From: Paraburkholderia heleia NBRC 101817
Lineage (GTDB): Bacteria > Pseudomonadota > Gammaproteobacteria > Burkholderiales > Burkholderiaceae
Reading direction: 5' to 3'
NCBI RefSeq assembly: GCF_000739775.1
Contig: NZ_BBJH01000012.1
Coordinates: forward strand, 124,001-188,000
Length of the DNA: 64,000 nt
Under the pieces are notes generated by a model. That model worked only from the letters and a program-made list of their open reading frames with translations. It was not told where the DNA came from and ran no database searches. Each line of letters starts with the position of its first letter. The first letter of the stretch is position 1. This document shows, piece by piece, positions 54,614-62,592 of the stretch. The translations under genes were made by a program, and so were the position numbers.

Positions 54614-57403
54614 TCAGGCCGGCAATCCGCCCAGCTTGACGAACAGGTGCTCCGGCCCGGAGTTGGTGAGATTGTTGCCCCGCACATATTGGATCGGGTG
54701 TGCCTGATCGAGCGCAATGGCGCCAATCTTGCGGGCCAGAGCCTTCGTCGCGATCAGCGTCTCCAGCTTGGCGAGCGGCGCGCCAAGGCACTTGTGCATG
54801 CCGTTGCCGAAGCCCAGGTGGCCGCTGGAGTCGCGGTCGATGTCGAACGTCTCGCCGTCGGCAAACTTGCGGCTGTCACGGTTCGCAGCCGAGAGCAGCA
54901 ATCGCACCACCGCGCCCTTGGGCAGATCGACGCCTGCGACCGTGGTGGCCTCGGTGGTGATGCGGCTCACGCGCTGTACGGTGCCACGATAGCGCGCCAC
55001 CTCCTCGACGAAACGGTCGGCGTCGGCGGGGTTTGCGCGGATGCGTCCCAGCAGATGCGGCTGTTCGGCAAGCATGCGAAAAGCATTGGCGACAAGAATG
55101 GTCGTCGTGTCGTGCCCGGCGATGAAGACAAAAGCACACAGCTCCTTCGCTTCCTTTTCCGAAAGCAGACCGTCCTTCCACATGCGCGCGATATGTCCGC
55201 CGATCGACTGGCTGTCGGTGAGCGCAAGCCGCTCCATCGCTTCCTTCAGGTATGCGAAGAAAGCTCGCGCGCTCTGCTCGTCGGTGCCGGTTCCCGGCGC
55301 ATTGCGGGCGAGACGCCCAAAGTAGCTAAAGGTCTCGTCCGACCAGAACTTCATCTTCTCCTCGTCCTCATTTGGCACGTCAATCATCGCGGAGATGGTC
55401 GAGATGCTCAGCGGGATAGCGAAATCGTTGACGACATCGCCGCCGCCTTTGGCGATCAACGCATCGAGCAGGTCCTCCGCCCTTTGCGCGATCTGCTCGA
55501 TAAAGGGGTCGAGCGCCAGTGGCAGGAAGGAAGGCTGGACGATCTTGCGCAAGCGCGAATGGTCGGGCGCATCAAACAGCGTCAGGAACGTGAGCGGCGG
55601 CGGGCTAACGACCTCGGAGGAAAACAGCTTTGGATTGCGAATCGCCTGGTAGACGTCGTCATAACGCGAGAGGAACCACACGTCCGAAGTCGCCGACTGG
55701 CAACGCAGCACTGGCGCATGCTCGCGCATCCAGCGGTAGTGCTCATAAGGGTCGCCTTGCGAGCCGTCGTCGACCACCTTGAACGGTTCCAGCCCCTCGG
55801 GCCAGTCCAGTTCGTGTGAATAGGCCGCAAGCGTTTTGGCAGTGAACGGGCAAACCTGCGGCACGCTCTGCGGCACGACGATCGGGGGCGCGGGAGGCGG
55901 GGCGACCTTGGGTTGCGTCTTGCCCAGCGCGAGGCGCTCCAGCGCACGGCTCATCGTGGCCTTGGAATGGAGCGCATGCAGCGCGATCACGTCCCGTGCC
56001 TTGTTCAGGTCGCCCAGTTCGAAGGCGCCGACAATGTCCCGGTGCTGCTGGACGATATCGCCGACGATCTCGATCTGGTCGGTCAGCGCGCGCGCGATGA
56101 AGTCCTGCACGGCCAGCTGCCGGTAGAGCGCGATCAACTGGGCGTTTCCGGAGGCTTCGATCGTGAACAGGTGGAAGGCGTGGTTTGCCTCGATATAGCG
56201 CGCCGCATCGGTAAAGCGCCGCCCGGACACGAACGGCGCCGTCGCCTCGGCGAGCTGGCGGAAGCGGATCAACTGCTCGCTCGACAGCCGGCCCATGGTC
56301 AGCTGGGCTGCCCCCAGTTCGAGTGCCATGCGCAGGTCGAAGGCTTCATCGACATCAACGGGCGCGATGCGCTCCTCGGCAGTCTGGACTACGAGCCCGG
56401 TACCGGAGAACTTCTCATAGTAGAAATTGCGCGGCGTCAGCCCCTCGAACGAGAGGTAATCGCGCACCGCATCAACCATGGGCGGCGGGCCACAGAGATA
56501 GACATCCGCATCGCCGTCGTTGAGCTGGGATGGAATGATGTGATGCGTGACATAGCCCCTGTGGGGGTGGGCACTCTCGGGACTGGCGACGGTGCAGGCA
56601 TAGGTGAAGTTCGGCATACGCTCTGCATAGGCTTCGAGCCGGTCGGTGCCGACCAGATCCTCGTCGGTGTTCACGCCGAGGATCATATGGATCGGGTAAG
56701 GACTACCGCCGTCCTCGACGATCTTGTCCAGCATCGAGAGGAACGGCGCGAGGCCCGTGCCACCCGCCAGAAACAGCACCGGGCGCTCGATGGGGCGCAG
56801 ATAGAAGCTTCCCATCGGGCCGAGAAACTCGATTTCGTCCCCAGCTTTGGCGCTTTCGCACAGCCAGGTCGACATCGCCCCTTGGCCTACGTTGCGCACA
56901 AGGAAGGACAAATGCGGCTCGGACGGCCCCGAACTGAAGGAGTAGGACCGTGTTTGATCGGTTCCGGGCACGTGGATGTTGACGTACTGGCCAGGAAGGA
57001 AGCTAAGATCCGCGCGCTTCTCCAGTTCGACCGAGAAGGCAATCGTGCTGTTCGACGCGCGCTCGCAGGCGACGATCCGCCCCCTATGGGAGGCCGGGCC
57101 GGTGCCAGAGATATCGGAGTTCGTGCCGATCTGGATCACGCAGTCGGAACGCGGGCTCATCTGGCAGGTAAGCACCTTGCGCTCGCTCGCCTCCTCCGGG
57201 CTGAGCGCGTCGTCCACACAGTCGCCCAGCACGTATTCGCCGGATTCGCAGACCGCCTTGCAGGTACCGCACACACCGTCACGGCAATCGAGTGGAATAT
57301 TGATCTTCGCGCGAATCGCGGCATCGGTGATGCGCTCTGCTTCCCCGCACTCGATAAAGCGGGTCGCGCCGTCCTCGAAACGGAGTGTGATCTGATGGGC
57401 CAT
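54614..57403 (-). CDS. Fusion of [2Fe-2S]/FAD/NAD reductase, FCD ligand domain and cytochrome P450
   Basis: This is a 929-residue single chain; the start at 57403 (MAHQITLRFEDG) follows GAGGAGAC. Residues 1-95 form a plant-type ferredoxin with Cys40, Cys45, Cys48 and Cys80. Residues of about 105-340 form a BenC-like FAD/NAD reductase (RSYSFSS 152-158; GGTGLAP 214-220; YLCGPPPMV 302-310). Residues of about 350-490 form an FCD domain, the ligand-binding half of FadR/GntR regulators (FHLFTIEASGNAQLIALYRQ; His411, His454 and His476, with Asn407 where Asp is usual). A proline-rich linker (498-516) leads to a P450 (about 525-929) with AGHDTT (762-767), ExxR at Glu801-Arg804 and haem Cys872 in FGNGMHKCLG. 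It should hydroxylate a substrate using its own reductase; the FCD domain may gate activity. I know no characterised enzyme with this order. Confidence 0.93.
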   Translation of the reverse strand: MAHQITLRFEDGATRFIECGEAERITDAAIRAKINIPLDCRDGVCGTCKAVCESGEYVLGDCVDDALSPEEASERKVLTCQMSPRSDCVIQIGTNSDISGTGPASHRGRIVACERASNSTIAFSVELEKRADLSFLPGQYVNIHVPGTDQTRSYSFSSGPSEPHLSFLVRNVGQGAMSTWLCESAKAGDEIEFLGPMGSFYLRPIERPVLFLAGGTGLAPFLSMLDKIVEDGGSPYPIHMILGVNTDEDLVGTDRLEAYAERMPNFTYACTVASPESAHPHRGYVTHHIIPSQLNDGDADVYLCGPPPMVDAVRDYLSFEGLTPRNFYYEKFSGTGLVVQTAEERIAPVDVDEAFDLRMALELGAAQLTMGRLSSEQLIRFRQLAEATAPFVSGRRFTDAARYIEANHAFHLFTIEASGNAQLIALYRQLAVQDFIARALTDQIEIVGDIVQQHRDIVGAFELGDLNKARDVIALHALHSKATMSRALERLALGKTQPKVAPPPAPPIVVPQSVPQVCPFTAKTLAAYSHELDWPEGLEPFKVVDDGSQGDPYEHYRWMREHAPVLRCQSATSDVWFLSRYDDVYQAIRNPKLFSSEVVSPPPLTFLTLFDAPDHSRLRKIVQPSFLPLALDPFIEQIAQRAEDLLDALIAKGGGDVVNDFAIPLSISTISAMIDVPNEDEEKMKFWSDETFSYFGRLARNAPGTGTDEQSARAFFAYLKEAMERLALTDSQSIGGHIARMWKDGLLSEKEAKELCAFVFIAGHDTTTILVANAFRMLAEQPHLLGRIRANPADADRFVEEVARYRGTVQRVSRITTEATTVAGVDLPKGAVVRLLLSAANRDSRKFADGETFDIDRDSSGHLGFGNGMHKCLGAPLAKLETLIATKALARKIGAIALDQAHPIQYVRGNNLTNSGPEHLFVKLGGLPA

Positions 57404-57546
57404 GGCGGTGTCTCCTCTAGAGCCGCCCGAACCTGGCGCGCCATTGGCGGGATGCTCGGACGGGGTGGCGCGCGGTATTGGTATTTCTCGCAAGCGCCCG
57501 GTGGGTTTGATGCCGCCAATTTAGAGCCTGAGCCGCGTTCCCCTCA

Positions 57547-57574
57547 ATGGACAGAGACGACGTTCACCCGGACA
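57547..57574 (+). promoter_or_regulatory. AraC-type direct repeat ATGGACA-N14-CCGGACA (site 3)
   Basis: The half-sites at 57547-57553 and 57568-57574 are 21 bp apart. The site lies 144 bp upstream of the reductase-FCD-P450 start and has the same orientation relative to that gene as site 2 has to the SDR operon. A further GTGCATCA follows 4-5 bp after the repeat at both sites 2 and 3. Confidence 0.6.
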
Positions 57575-58186
57575 AAACGTGCATCACGATGGATACCGGG
57601 GCGCACACGATCCCACGCAAATAGCCAAGAAGCCAACCCATGCCTGGATTTCTGGTCGCTGAATCCGTACTGGTCGATGACCGTGATGATTCGCATTGGC
57701 GGCGGAAAAATGCAGGGGTTGCCCGAGCGGACGCCCTGTTGAGATTGCCTCTGGAGGAGTCGAGAATAAAAGCCCCGTATTGCGCGATGCCTGTCAGCGT
57801 GCGGCGGCTAGCGCGAACCGGGCGCCGCGTTCGTGTTCGTGGAGCGCCCTAGCCGCCTCGATCGAGGCGGCGGCGCACCCTCATAGACCTGCTTATTTCT
57901 GCGCCGACCTGCCCCGCCCCTTGGCGACACGTGCCTGAGCGGTTTCAGGAGCCGACGCCCCGCTCCGTTTGAAGAGTCGCGAGCTGAGCGTGGCTGCCCC
58001 CATGGATGCATGCCCAAGGACGATCGCTGCGCGCGATCGTGGGGCACTGGTCGGCCAGGAGCGGCCAGTCGACATCGGTGCGTAGATCGCCGACAATTGC
58101 CCGGCGTATATGCGCAACGGGCGCACGCGAATTACCGCAGCGTCATCATGCGTAAGACCATCGAAGACCCGCAATCGGCGTTAAAC
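57575..58186. other. Intergenic region with an 18-bp palindrome
   Basis: No gene is supported between the fusion gene's regulatory region and the glutathione transferase. The sequence CCGCCTCGATCGAGGCGG (57853-57870) is a perfect palindrome that could be a terminator stem without a T-run or a protein site. Open frames here have no recognisable domains. Confidence 0.4.
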
Positions 58187-58840
58187 ATGACCACCAAGAA
58201 TCTGTTCTATTACCCCAGCAACGCAAGCATGGCTCCCCACATCGTTCTGGAAGAAATCGGTGAGTCTTTCGATTTAGTACTTGTCGATCGCACGCTAGAT
58301 AAGCACAAGTCGGCAGACTATCTTCAACTGAATCCAAATGGACTGATTCCCGTATTGGTTGATGGCGACATGGTGTTGTATGAGACGGCTGCCATTTGCC
58401 TGCATTTGGCCGACACACATCCAGAAAGTGGGATGGTGCCCACACTGGCAACGCCGGGACGTGCGGAGTTTTACAAGTGGCTCATGTGGTTGACAAATAC
58501 ACTGCAAGCGGCATTGATTGTCTATTTCTATCCTGAGCGTTGGGTAGATGCCGACAACCCGCTGGGTGCGAACCAAGTGCAAGCTCATGCTGAATCGAAG
58601 ATCAGTACCTTGCTTGACCAGTTGGAGTCGCAACTTCAATCGAGCGATGGCCCTTGGTTGCTGGGGGAGCAATACACGATCCTTGATCCCTACGTGTTCA
58701 TGCTCTGCCGGTGGACAAGAGGTTTCACGAAACCCGCGCGCGCATGGCCACTCCTCGGACAGTATTTGCAACGGATGCTAGCGCGGCCTGCGGTCCAGCG
58801 TGTGATCGAAACGGAAGGGCTTGAGGCTCCATTGGTGTAA
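58187..58840 (+). CDS. Glutathione S-transferase family protein
   Basis: This 217-residue protein has a thioredoxin-like N-terminal domain: LFYYPSNASMAPHIVLEEIG; NGLIPVLVDGDMVLYETAAI holds the cis-Pro and the Glu-Thr/Ser glutathione-binding motif. A helical C-terminal domain follows (GPWLLGEQYTILDPYVFMLC is the conserved N-capping box). Start 58187 (MTTKNLFYY) is chosen by homology; ATG 58148 is an alternative and neither has a strong ribosome-binding site. It stands alone with no operon partners. Detoxification or ring-cleavage isomerisation are typical roles; the substrate is not evident. Confidence 0.9.
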   Translation: MTTKNLFYYPSNASMAPHIVLEEIGESFDLVLVDRTLDKHKSADYLQLNPNGLIPVLVDGDMVLYETAAICLHLADTHPESGMVPTLATPGRAEFYKWLMWLTNTLQAALIVYFYPERWVDADNPLGANQVQAHAESKISTLLDQLESQLQSSDGPWLLGEQYTILDPYVFMLCRWTRGFTKPARAWPLLGQYLQRMLARPAVQRVIETEGLEAPLV

Positions 58841-59166
58841 TGCGAGGTGGCCTCGCCACCGATGAGTGACCGACCGCTTTCGAGAAGTTCGACAGACCGG
58901 TCCGGGTCGGGTTATGCCTCTTGCATGAAACGCGCCCCCGAAGTTATCGGCGCGTGCGGCCGCGGGGCACAATGCGTCCAGGAGCTGACTCCCGTCTTCC
59001 TGATTCGAGCGTCCGCAAGTCGCAGACAAACGGACGCACAGTGCTTCACGCCTGAAGGTAAAAAAACCGAAGCAACAACGACCCGACGGAGTCGCCAGAC
59101 CTCGCCCGGTCGCAGCTGTAATCGGTGTACGTTCGGCGAGATCGGCGCGACAGTGCCATCATGCGC
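58841..59166. other. Intergenic region without supported gene
   Basis: GC-rich spacer between the glutathione transferase and the SDR gene, which converge here. It contains ACCGCTTTCGAGAAGTTCG near 58872, similar to GCCGCTTTCGAGAAGCC near 62154, a short dispersed similarity of unknown meaning. Confidence 0.35.
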
Positions 59167-59916
59167 TCAAACGGCGAGTGAGCCGCCGTCCACGAAGAGT
59201 TCGACGCCCGCGATATAGCTGCTTTCGCTTGACGCCAGGAAGAGCACAGCGCGCGCGATCTCATCCGGTTGCGCGAGGCGGCCCAGCGGCACAACCTGCT
59301 TCAGCACGTCTTCAACGCCGGGGCGCGCGTCGAGGTAGGCACGCATCGGGCGTGTCTCGGTCCCGCTCGGCGAGACTACGTTGACGCGGATACCTCGTTC
59401 CTTCAGGTCGGTCGTCCAGCTTCGTGCGAACGAGCGCACTGCCGCCTTGCTCGCGTTGTAGAGTGACTGGCCGGGAAAGCCTTTGCTGCCAGCGACCGAG
59501 CCATTGAGGACGACAACGCCACCCAATGAAAGTAGAGGCAAGGCTTTCTGCACGGTGAAGAGCAGACCGCGCACATTAAGGCCGAAAAGGCGGTCGAAGC
59601 CTTCTTCGTCAATCGTGCCCAGCGGTCGCGGCTCGGTTTCGGAGACACCGGCGTTTGCGAAAACAACATCGAGCCTGCCGTGGTCGCGCTGGATGCGCTC
59701 ATAGAGTCGGTCAAGGTCGGCGAGGTTGCTGGCGTCCCCCTGAACGCCAACGGCGCCGTGGCCGATTTCTTCGACTGCTTCGTCGAGTCGATCCTGCCTG
59801 CGACCGGTCACGTAGACCCGCGCGCCCTCGGCCGCGAAGTGCCTGGCGCTCGCAAGGCCGATGCCCTCGCTGCCGCCTGTGATTGCCACAATCTTGTTTT
59901 CGAATCGCTTTGTCAT
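59167..59916 (-). CDS. Short-chain dehydrogenase/reductase
   Basis: This 249-residue SDR has the cofactor motif TGGSEGIGLASARHF at residues 14-28. TGRRQDRL after beta2 (Arg-rich) suggests NADP(H). The NAG motif is FANAGVSET, and catalytic Ser, Tyr and Lys are in LNGSVAGSKGFPGQSLYNAS followed by K. The C-terminal VDGG block (GVELFVDGGSLAV) is intact. It is divergent from a TetR regulator with 80 bp between starts and a dyad in that gap, a common pairing in which the TetR protein represses the enzyme gene. The substrate is unknown. Confidence 0.92.
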   Translation of the reverse strand: MTKRFENKIVAITGGSEGIGLASARHFAAEGARVYVTGRRQDRLDEAVEEIGHGAVGVQGDASNLADLDRLYERIQRDHGRLDVVFANAGVSETEPRPLGTIDEEGFDRLFGLNVRGLLFTVQKALPLLSLGGVVVLNGSVAGSKGFPGQSLYNASKAAVRSFARSWTTDLKERGIRVNVVSPSGTETRPMRAYLDARPGVEDVLKQVVPLGRLAQPDEIARAVLFLASSESSYIAGVELFVDGGSLAV

Positions 59917-59930
59917 ATTCGCCCCTGTTT

Positions 59931-59951
59931 AAGTGGAGTGTTGCTCCGCTT
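59931..59951. promoter_or_regulatory. Putative TetR operator in the SDR/TetR intergenic region
   Basis: AAGTGGAG-TGTTG-CTCCGCTT is a dyad with 8-bp arms (one mismatch). A further partial copy (GGAGGCATTATCCACTT, about 59960-59976) follows. Both lie between the divergent starts at 59916 and 59997. Confidence 0.6.
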
Positions 59952-59996
59952 AGTATATGGAGGCATTATCCACTTATCAAGAGGAACCAGGCAAAG

Positions 59997-60578
59997 ATGA
60001 AGAGCAAGCTTTCCGCGACCGACGAAGCGCCGCTGCGTGCCGACGCGGCCCGCAACCGTGAACGCATCCTCGAAGCGGCGGAAGCGCTGTTTCTCGAACG
60101 CGGCGCCGAGGCTTCACTCGACGATATAGCGAAGCGTGCCAAGGTTGGCATCGGCACCCTCTATCGTCGCTTCCCGACGCGCGACGCGCTCCTCGCCGCA
60201 ACGAGTGATGAGCGCCTTCTGTCACTCGCCGAGGCGAGTCGTGCACGAGATGAAAAGCTCGAGCCGAGCGCTTCCATACGCGCCTTCGTCAAGGAGCTCG
60301 TGAACCACGCGAGCCACTATCGCGGGCTGGCTGCGTTGCTGGGTACGGTACTTGAGGAAGATACGCCTGGTTGTCGCGCGGGGCGTGAAGAAGGACGCCG
60401 GCTGCTCCAGCGTGCCCAGAAGGCGGGGGCTGTTCGCAAGGACGTCTCTTTCGACGATATCGTGTGTATGGTCACGGCGATATCCCTTTCCATCGAACAC
60501 GGCGGCTCGTCGAAGCCGCGCGTTGCCCACCTGGTGGACATCTTTCTTGACGGCATTTTCACCACTTCGGCAACGTGA
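59997..60578 (+). CDS. TetR-family regulator
   Basis: This 193-residue regulator starts at 59997 (MKSKLSATDEAPLRAD), preceded by GAGGAA. The N-terminal HTH is complete (ILEAAEALFLERGAEASLDD; IAKRAKVGIGTLYRRFPTRD). The C-terminal domain resembles the TetR_C/SBP-type domain (VLEEDTPGCRAGREEGRRLL). Divergent placement with the dyad suggests repression of the SDR gene and itself. Confidence 0.92.
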   Translation: MKSKLSATDEAPLRADAARNRERILEAAEALFLERGAEASLDDIAKRAKVGIGTLYRRFPTRDALLAATSDERLLSLAEASRARDEKLEPSASIRAFVKELVNHASHYRGLAALLGTVLEEDTPGCRAGREEGRRLLQRAQKAGAVRKDVSFDDIVCMVTAISLSIEHGGSSKPRVAHLVDIFLDGIFTTSAT

Positions 60579-60821
60579 AGGGTTTCACCGCCCCTAGTTT
60601 TGGACAGTCAGCAGGCGGCCGAGACAGGATCTGAAGCGGACTTTCGCTGGAGGACAGCGGAAGCCTGCCCCGAGTCGCTTTATGCCTTTTGAATGAGAGT
60701 CCGCGCCCGCGGCGACCGCCGGGATCGGACATCGGGCGCTAGCCGGCCACAACCGGACTGTCGGCTATCCGAGCAAAATCGGCGACAATTCGTGTCGTGT
60801 CAATCATCAAAGGCGGTGACG

Positions 60822-61366
60822 ATGCTGAAGACTGTTGCTCTGACTCCGGCCGACTTCAACCGATGGGCAGAACATATGAACCGGCAAATCGCGGAGTCGG
60901 GGCGCGACAGACGCCCCTTCTTTTCGCCCATGGAAGCCATTGAGTTCGCATCGATCGAACGGCGCGCTCGTTTTGAAAATGGTCTCGCCAAACCCGTCTT
61001 CGACCCAACATGGTTGCGTATGTGGGCCATCGAAGGCCCGGATGCTTGCTTAATCGCGCACCTTGATCTGAGTGGCTCAAACATACCGACAGAGCAGCAC
61101 CGCGCCACCTTGGGCATTGGCGTAGAGGAGGCTTTTCATCGCCAAGGTTACGGGCGCAAGCTGATGTTACAGGCGATAGAATTTGCCCAGCACAATCACA
61201 CAATCACATAGAATGGCTCGATCTGTCCGTCTTCAGCGAGAATGAAGCCGCTATCTGCCTTTACCTATCTTTGGGCTTTGAAGAAGTGGGGCGAAGGAAT
61301 GACAGATTCCGGATTTTTGGACGCTCCGTTGACGATGTGACAATGGCGTTACGACTCAAAGGCTAG
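60822..61366 (+). pseudogene. GNAT acetyltransferase, frameshifted by an 8-bp tandem duplication
   Basis: From ATG 60822 (MLKTVALTPADFNRWAEHMN) the frame runs through the acetyl-CoA loop (GIGVEEAFHRQGYGRKLMLQ, a Q-x-x-G-x-G/A variant) and stops at 61211. Eight bases, ACAATCAC, are repeated exactly at 61192-61199 and 61200-61207. Removing one copy restores a 178-residue protein that continues IEWLDLSVFSENEAAICLYL and LGFEEVGRRNDRFRI to the TAG at 61366. The lesion is simple and possibly reversible, so some cells may carry the intact gene. Confidence 0.85.
61192..61207 (+). repeat. Perfect 8-bp tandem duplication (ACAATCAC x2)
   Basis: Two adjacent identical 8-mers lie inside the acetyltransferase gene at the point where its frame breaks. 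Because 8 is not a multiple of 3, gain or loss of one copy switches the frame off or on. Confidence 0.9.
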
Positions 61367-61432
61367 ATGAAAGAGCCTCTTGGGATTTTTCGGTGGGACC
61401 GGTCATGCCGGCATCAACACTGCAAGGTCGGT

Positions 61433-62011
61433 TCAATGTGCTCCAATTTCGTTGACCAGCGATGTAAGCACGTGGTCGGCCCATACCCCATTGATTCTTA
61501 GATAGGACCGAGCCAGCCCTTCGCGCTCGAACCCTAGCCGTTCCAATAGCTTTGCGCTGCGAACATTTTCGGGCCTGAAGTTCGCCATTACTCTGTGCAA
61601 TCCGACTTGCTCGAAAATATAGGAGATTGCAGGCGTCAATGCTTCGTGTATCAGACCGCGCCCTTCAAACCGCTTTGCAACCGAGAAACCAAGGTGACAT
61701 GCCTGGAAGGGACCGCGCACGATGTTGGTGAAGTTGCTTTCACCCACCATTTCTCCAGTTTCCGCCAGGATCAACAAAAAATGCACCGCATGTCCGGATG
61801 CGTTGTTATGCGCCATCACGGAAAGCCGTTCCGCGACTGATTCTGCTTCGAAAAAGCCGTCGGCTCGAAGGGGCTCCCAAGGCTGCAAATGAGCGCGATT
61901 TTCGATGCAGTATTCCCGCAACTCGTGCACGAACTGTTCACAAGCCGGCGTAAGTTTAAGGCGCGCCGTTGAAATTTCCTGAGGTGGCAAATCGATGGGG
62001 ACGCTCATCAC
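61433..62011 (-). CDS. RimJ/RimL-type GNAT N-acetyltransferase
   Basis: This 192-residue acetyltransferase of the ribosomal-protein-serine/alanine type has STARLKLTPACEQFVHELRE at the N-terminus, the acetyl-CoA loop VAKRFEGRGLIHEALTPAI (R-x-x-G-R/G-x-G/A pattern) and the C-terminal block ENVRSAKLLERLGFEREGLA. It starts MMSVPIDLPPQ, and either Met is possible. It is convergent with the broken GNAT gene. Targets in this family include protein N-termini, aminoglycosides and small amines; none can be chosen here. Confidence 0.92.
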   Translation of the reverse strand: MMSVPIDLPPQEISTARLKLTPACEQFVHELREYCIENRAHLQPWEPLRADGFFEAESVAERLSVMAHNNASGHAVHFLLILAETGEMVGESNFTNIVRGPFQACHLGFSVAKRFEGRGLIHEALTPAISYIFEQVGLHRVMANFRPENVRSAKLLERLGFEREGLARSYLRINGVWADHVLTSLVNEIGAH

Positions 62012-62592
62012 GTCGTTCTCCGCTTAAGCAGGAGGGCGAGTATGTTCAGACAGAAATTTTTGGTCAACAATTCGTCTCGAGTTGCACTAATCGATGTCCG
62101 CTTCCGGGAACGCTGAAGGTCCCTTGTGTGTCGTGAGTGCGCGCTGACGACAGGCCGCTTTCGAGAAGCCAAATCCCATCGGCCGCTTTTCGGCGATGAG
62201 CTGAAGGACGGGGCTGACGCGACCCGACCCGTCTCGGTCGCTCGTTAAGCGCCACTGAATGTCGACTGTGTTGCGGATTTCGGCCGTTTGTGCTGGTCAC
62301 GCCTGAAATCAATCAGCCGCAGGCGCGGCGACGAAAATAGACGTCTGTCCGGTTGCCACGTCGGACAAGGCATCAAGGAGACGCGCTGCGTGCTGTTGGG
62401 ACCGGGTGCCAGCTTCGTGCCCGATTCCGGGCAGGCAGGCTCTTCAGCGAGAGCCAGTTGTCGGTAAGATGGAAGGCTCAGAGAATTGAATGTCTCAAGA
62501 CTGACGCCGCGGGCCCTGCATCCGCAGGCAAGCCCGTGAGACAGGCAAAGGCAGGCAGGAGCGGGCTGATGCAAGTCTCTACAAGTAAAGCG
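62012..62592. other. Intergenic region without supported gene
   Basis: About 580 bp between the RimJ-like gene's start and the hydrolase stop. Short frames on both strands have no recognised family. The similarity to the 58.9-kb spacer (CCGCTTTCGAGAAG) occurs near 62156. Confidence 0.35.

Noticed and set aside
55913..57742. 609-codon plus-strand frame opposite the reductase-FCD-P450 gene
   Set aside because: Antisense shadow; composition is skewed and no motif is present, while the minus strand has all cofactor residues.
57853..57870. Rho-independent terminator at the 18-bp palindrome
   Set aside because: No loop-and-T-run structure; the palindrome has no unpaired centre and is followed by GC-rich sequence.
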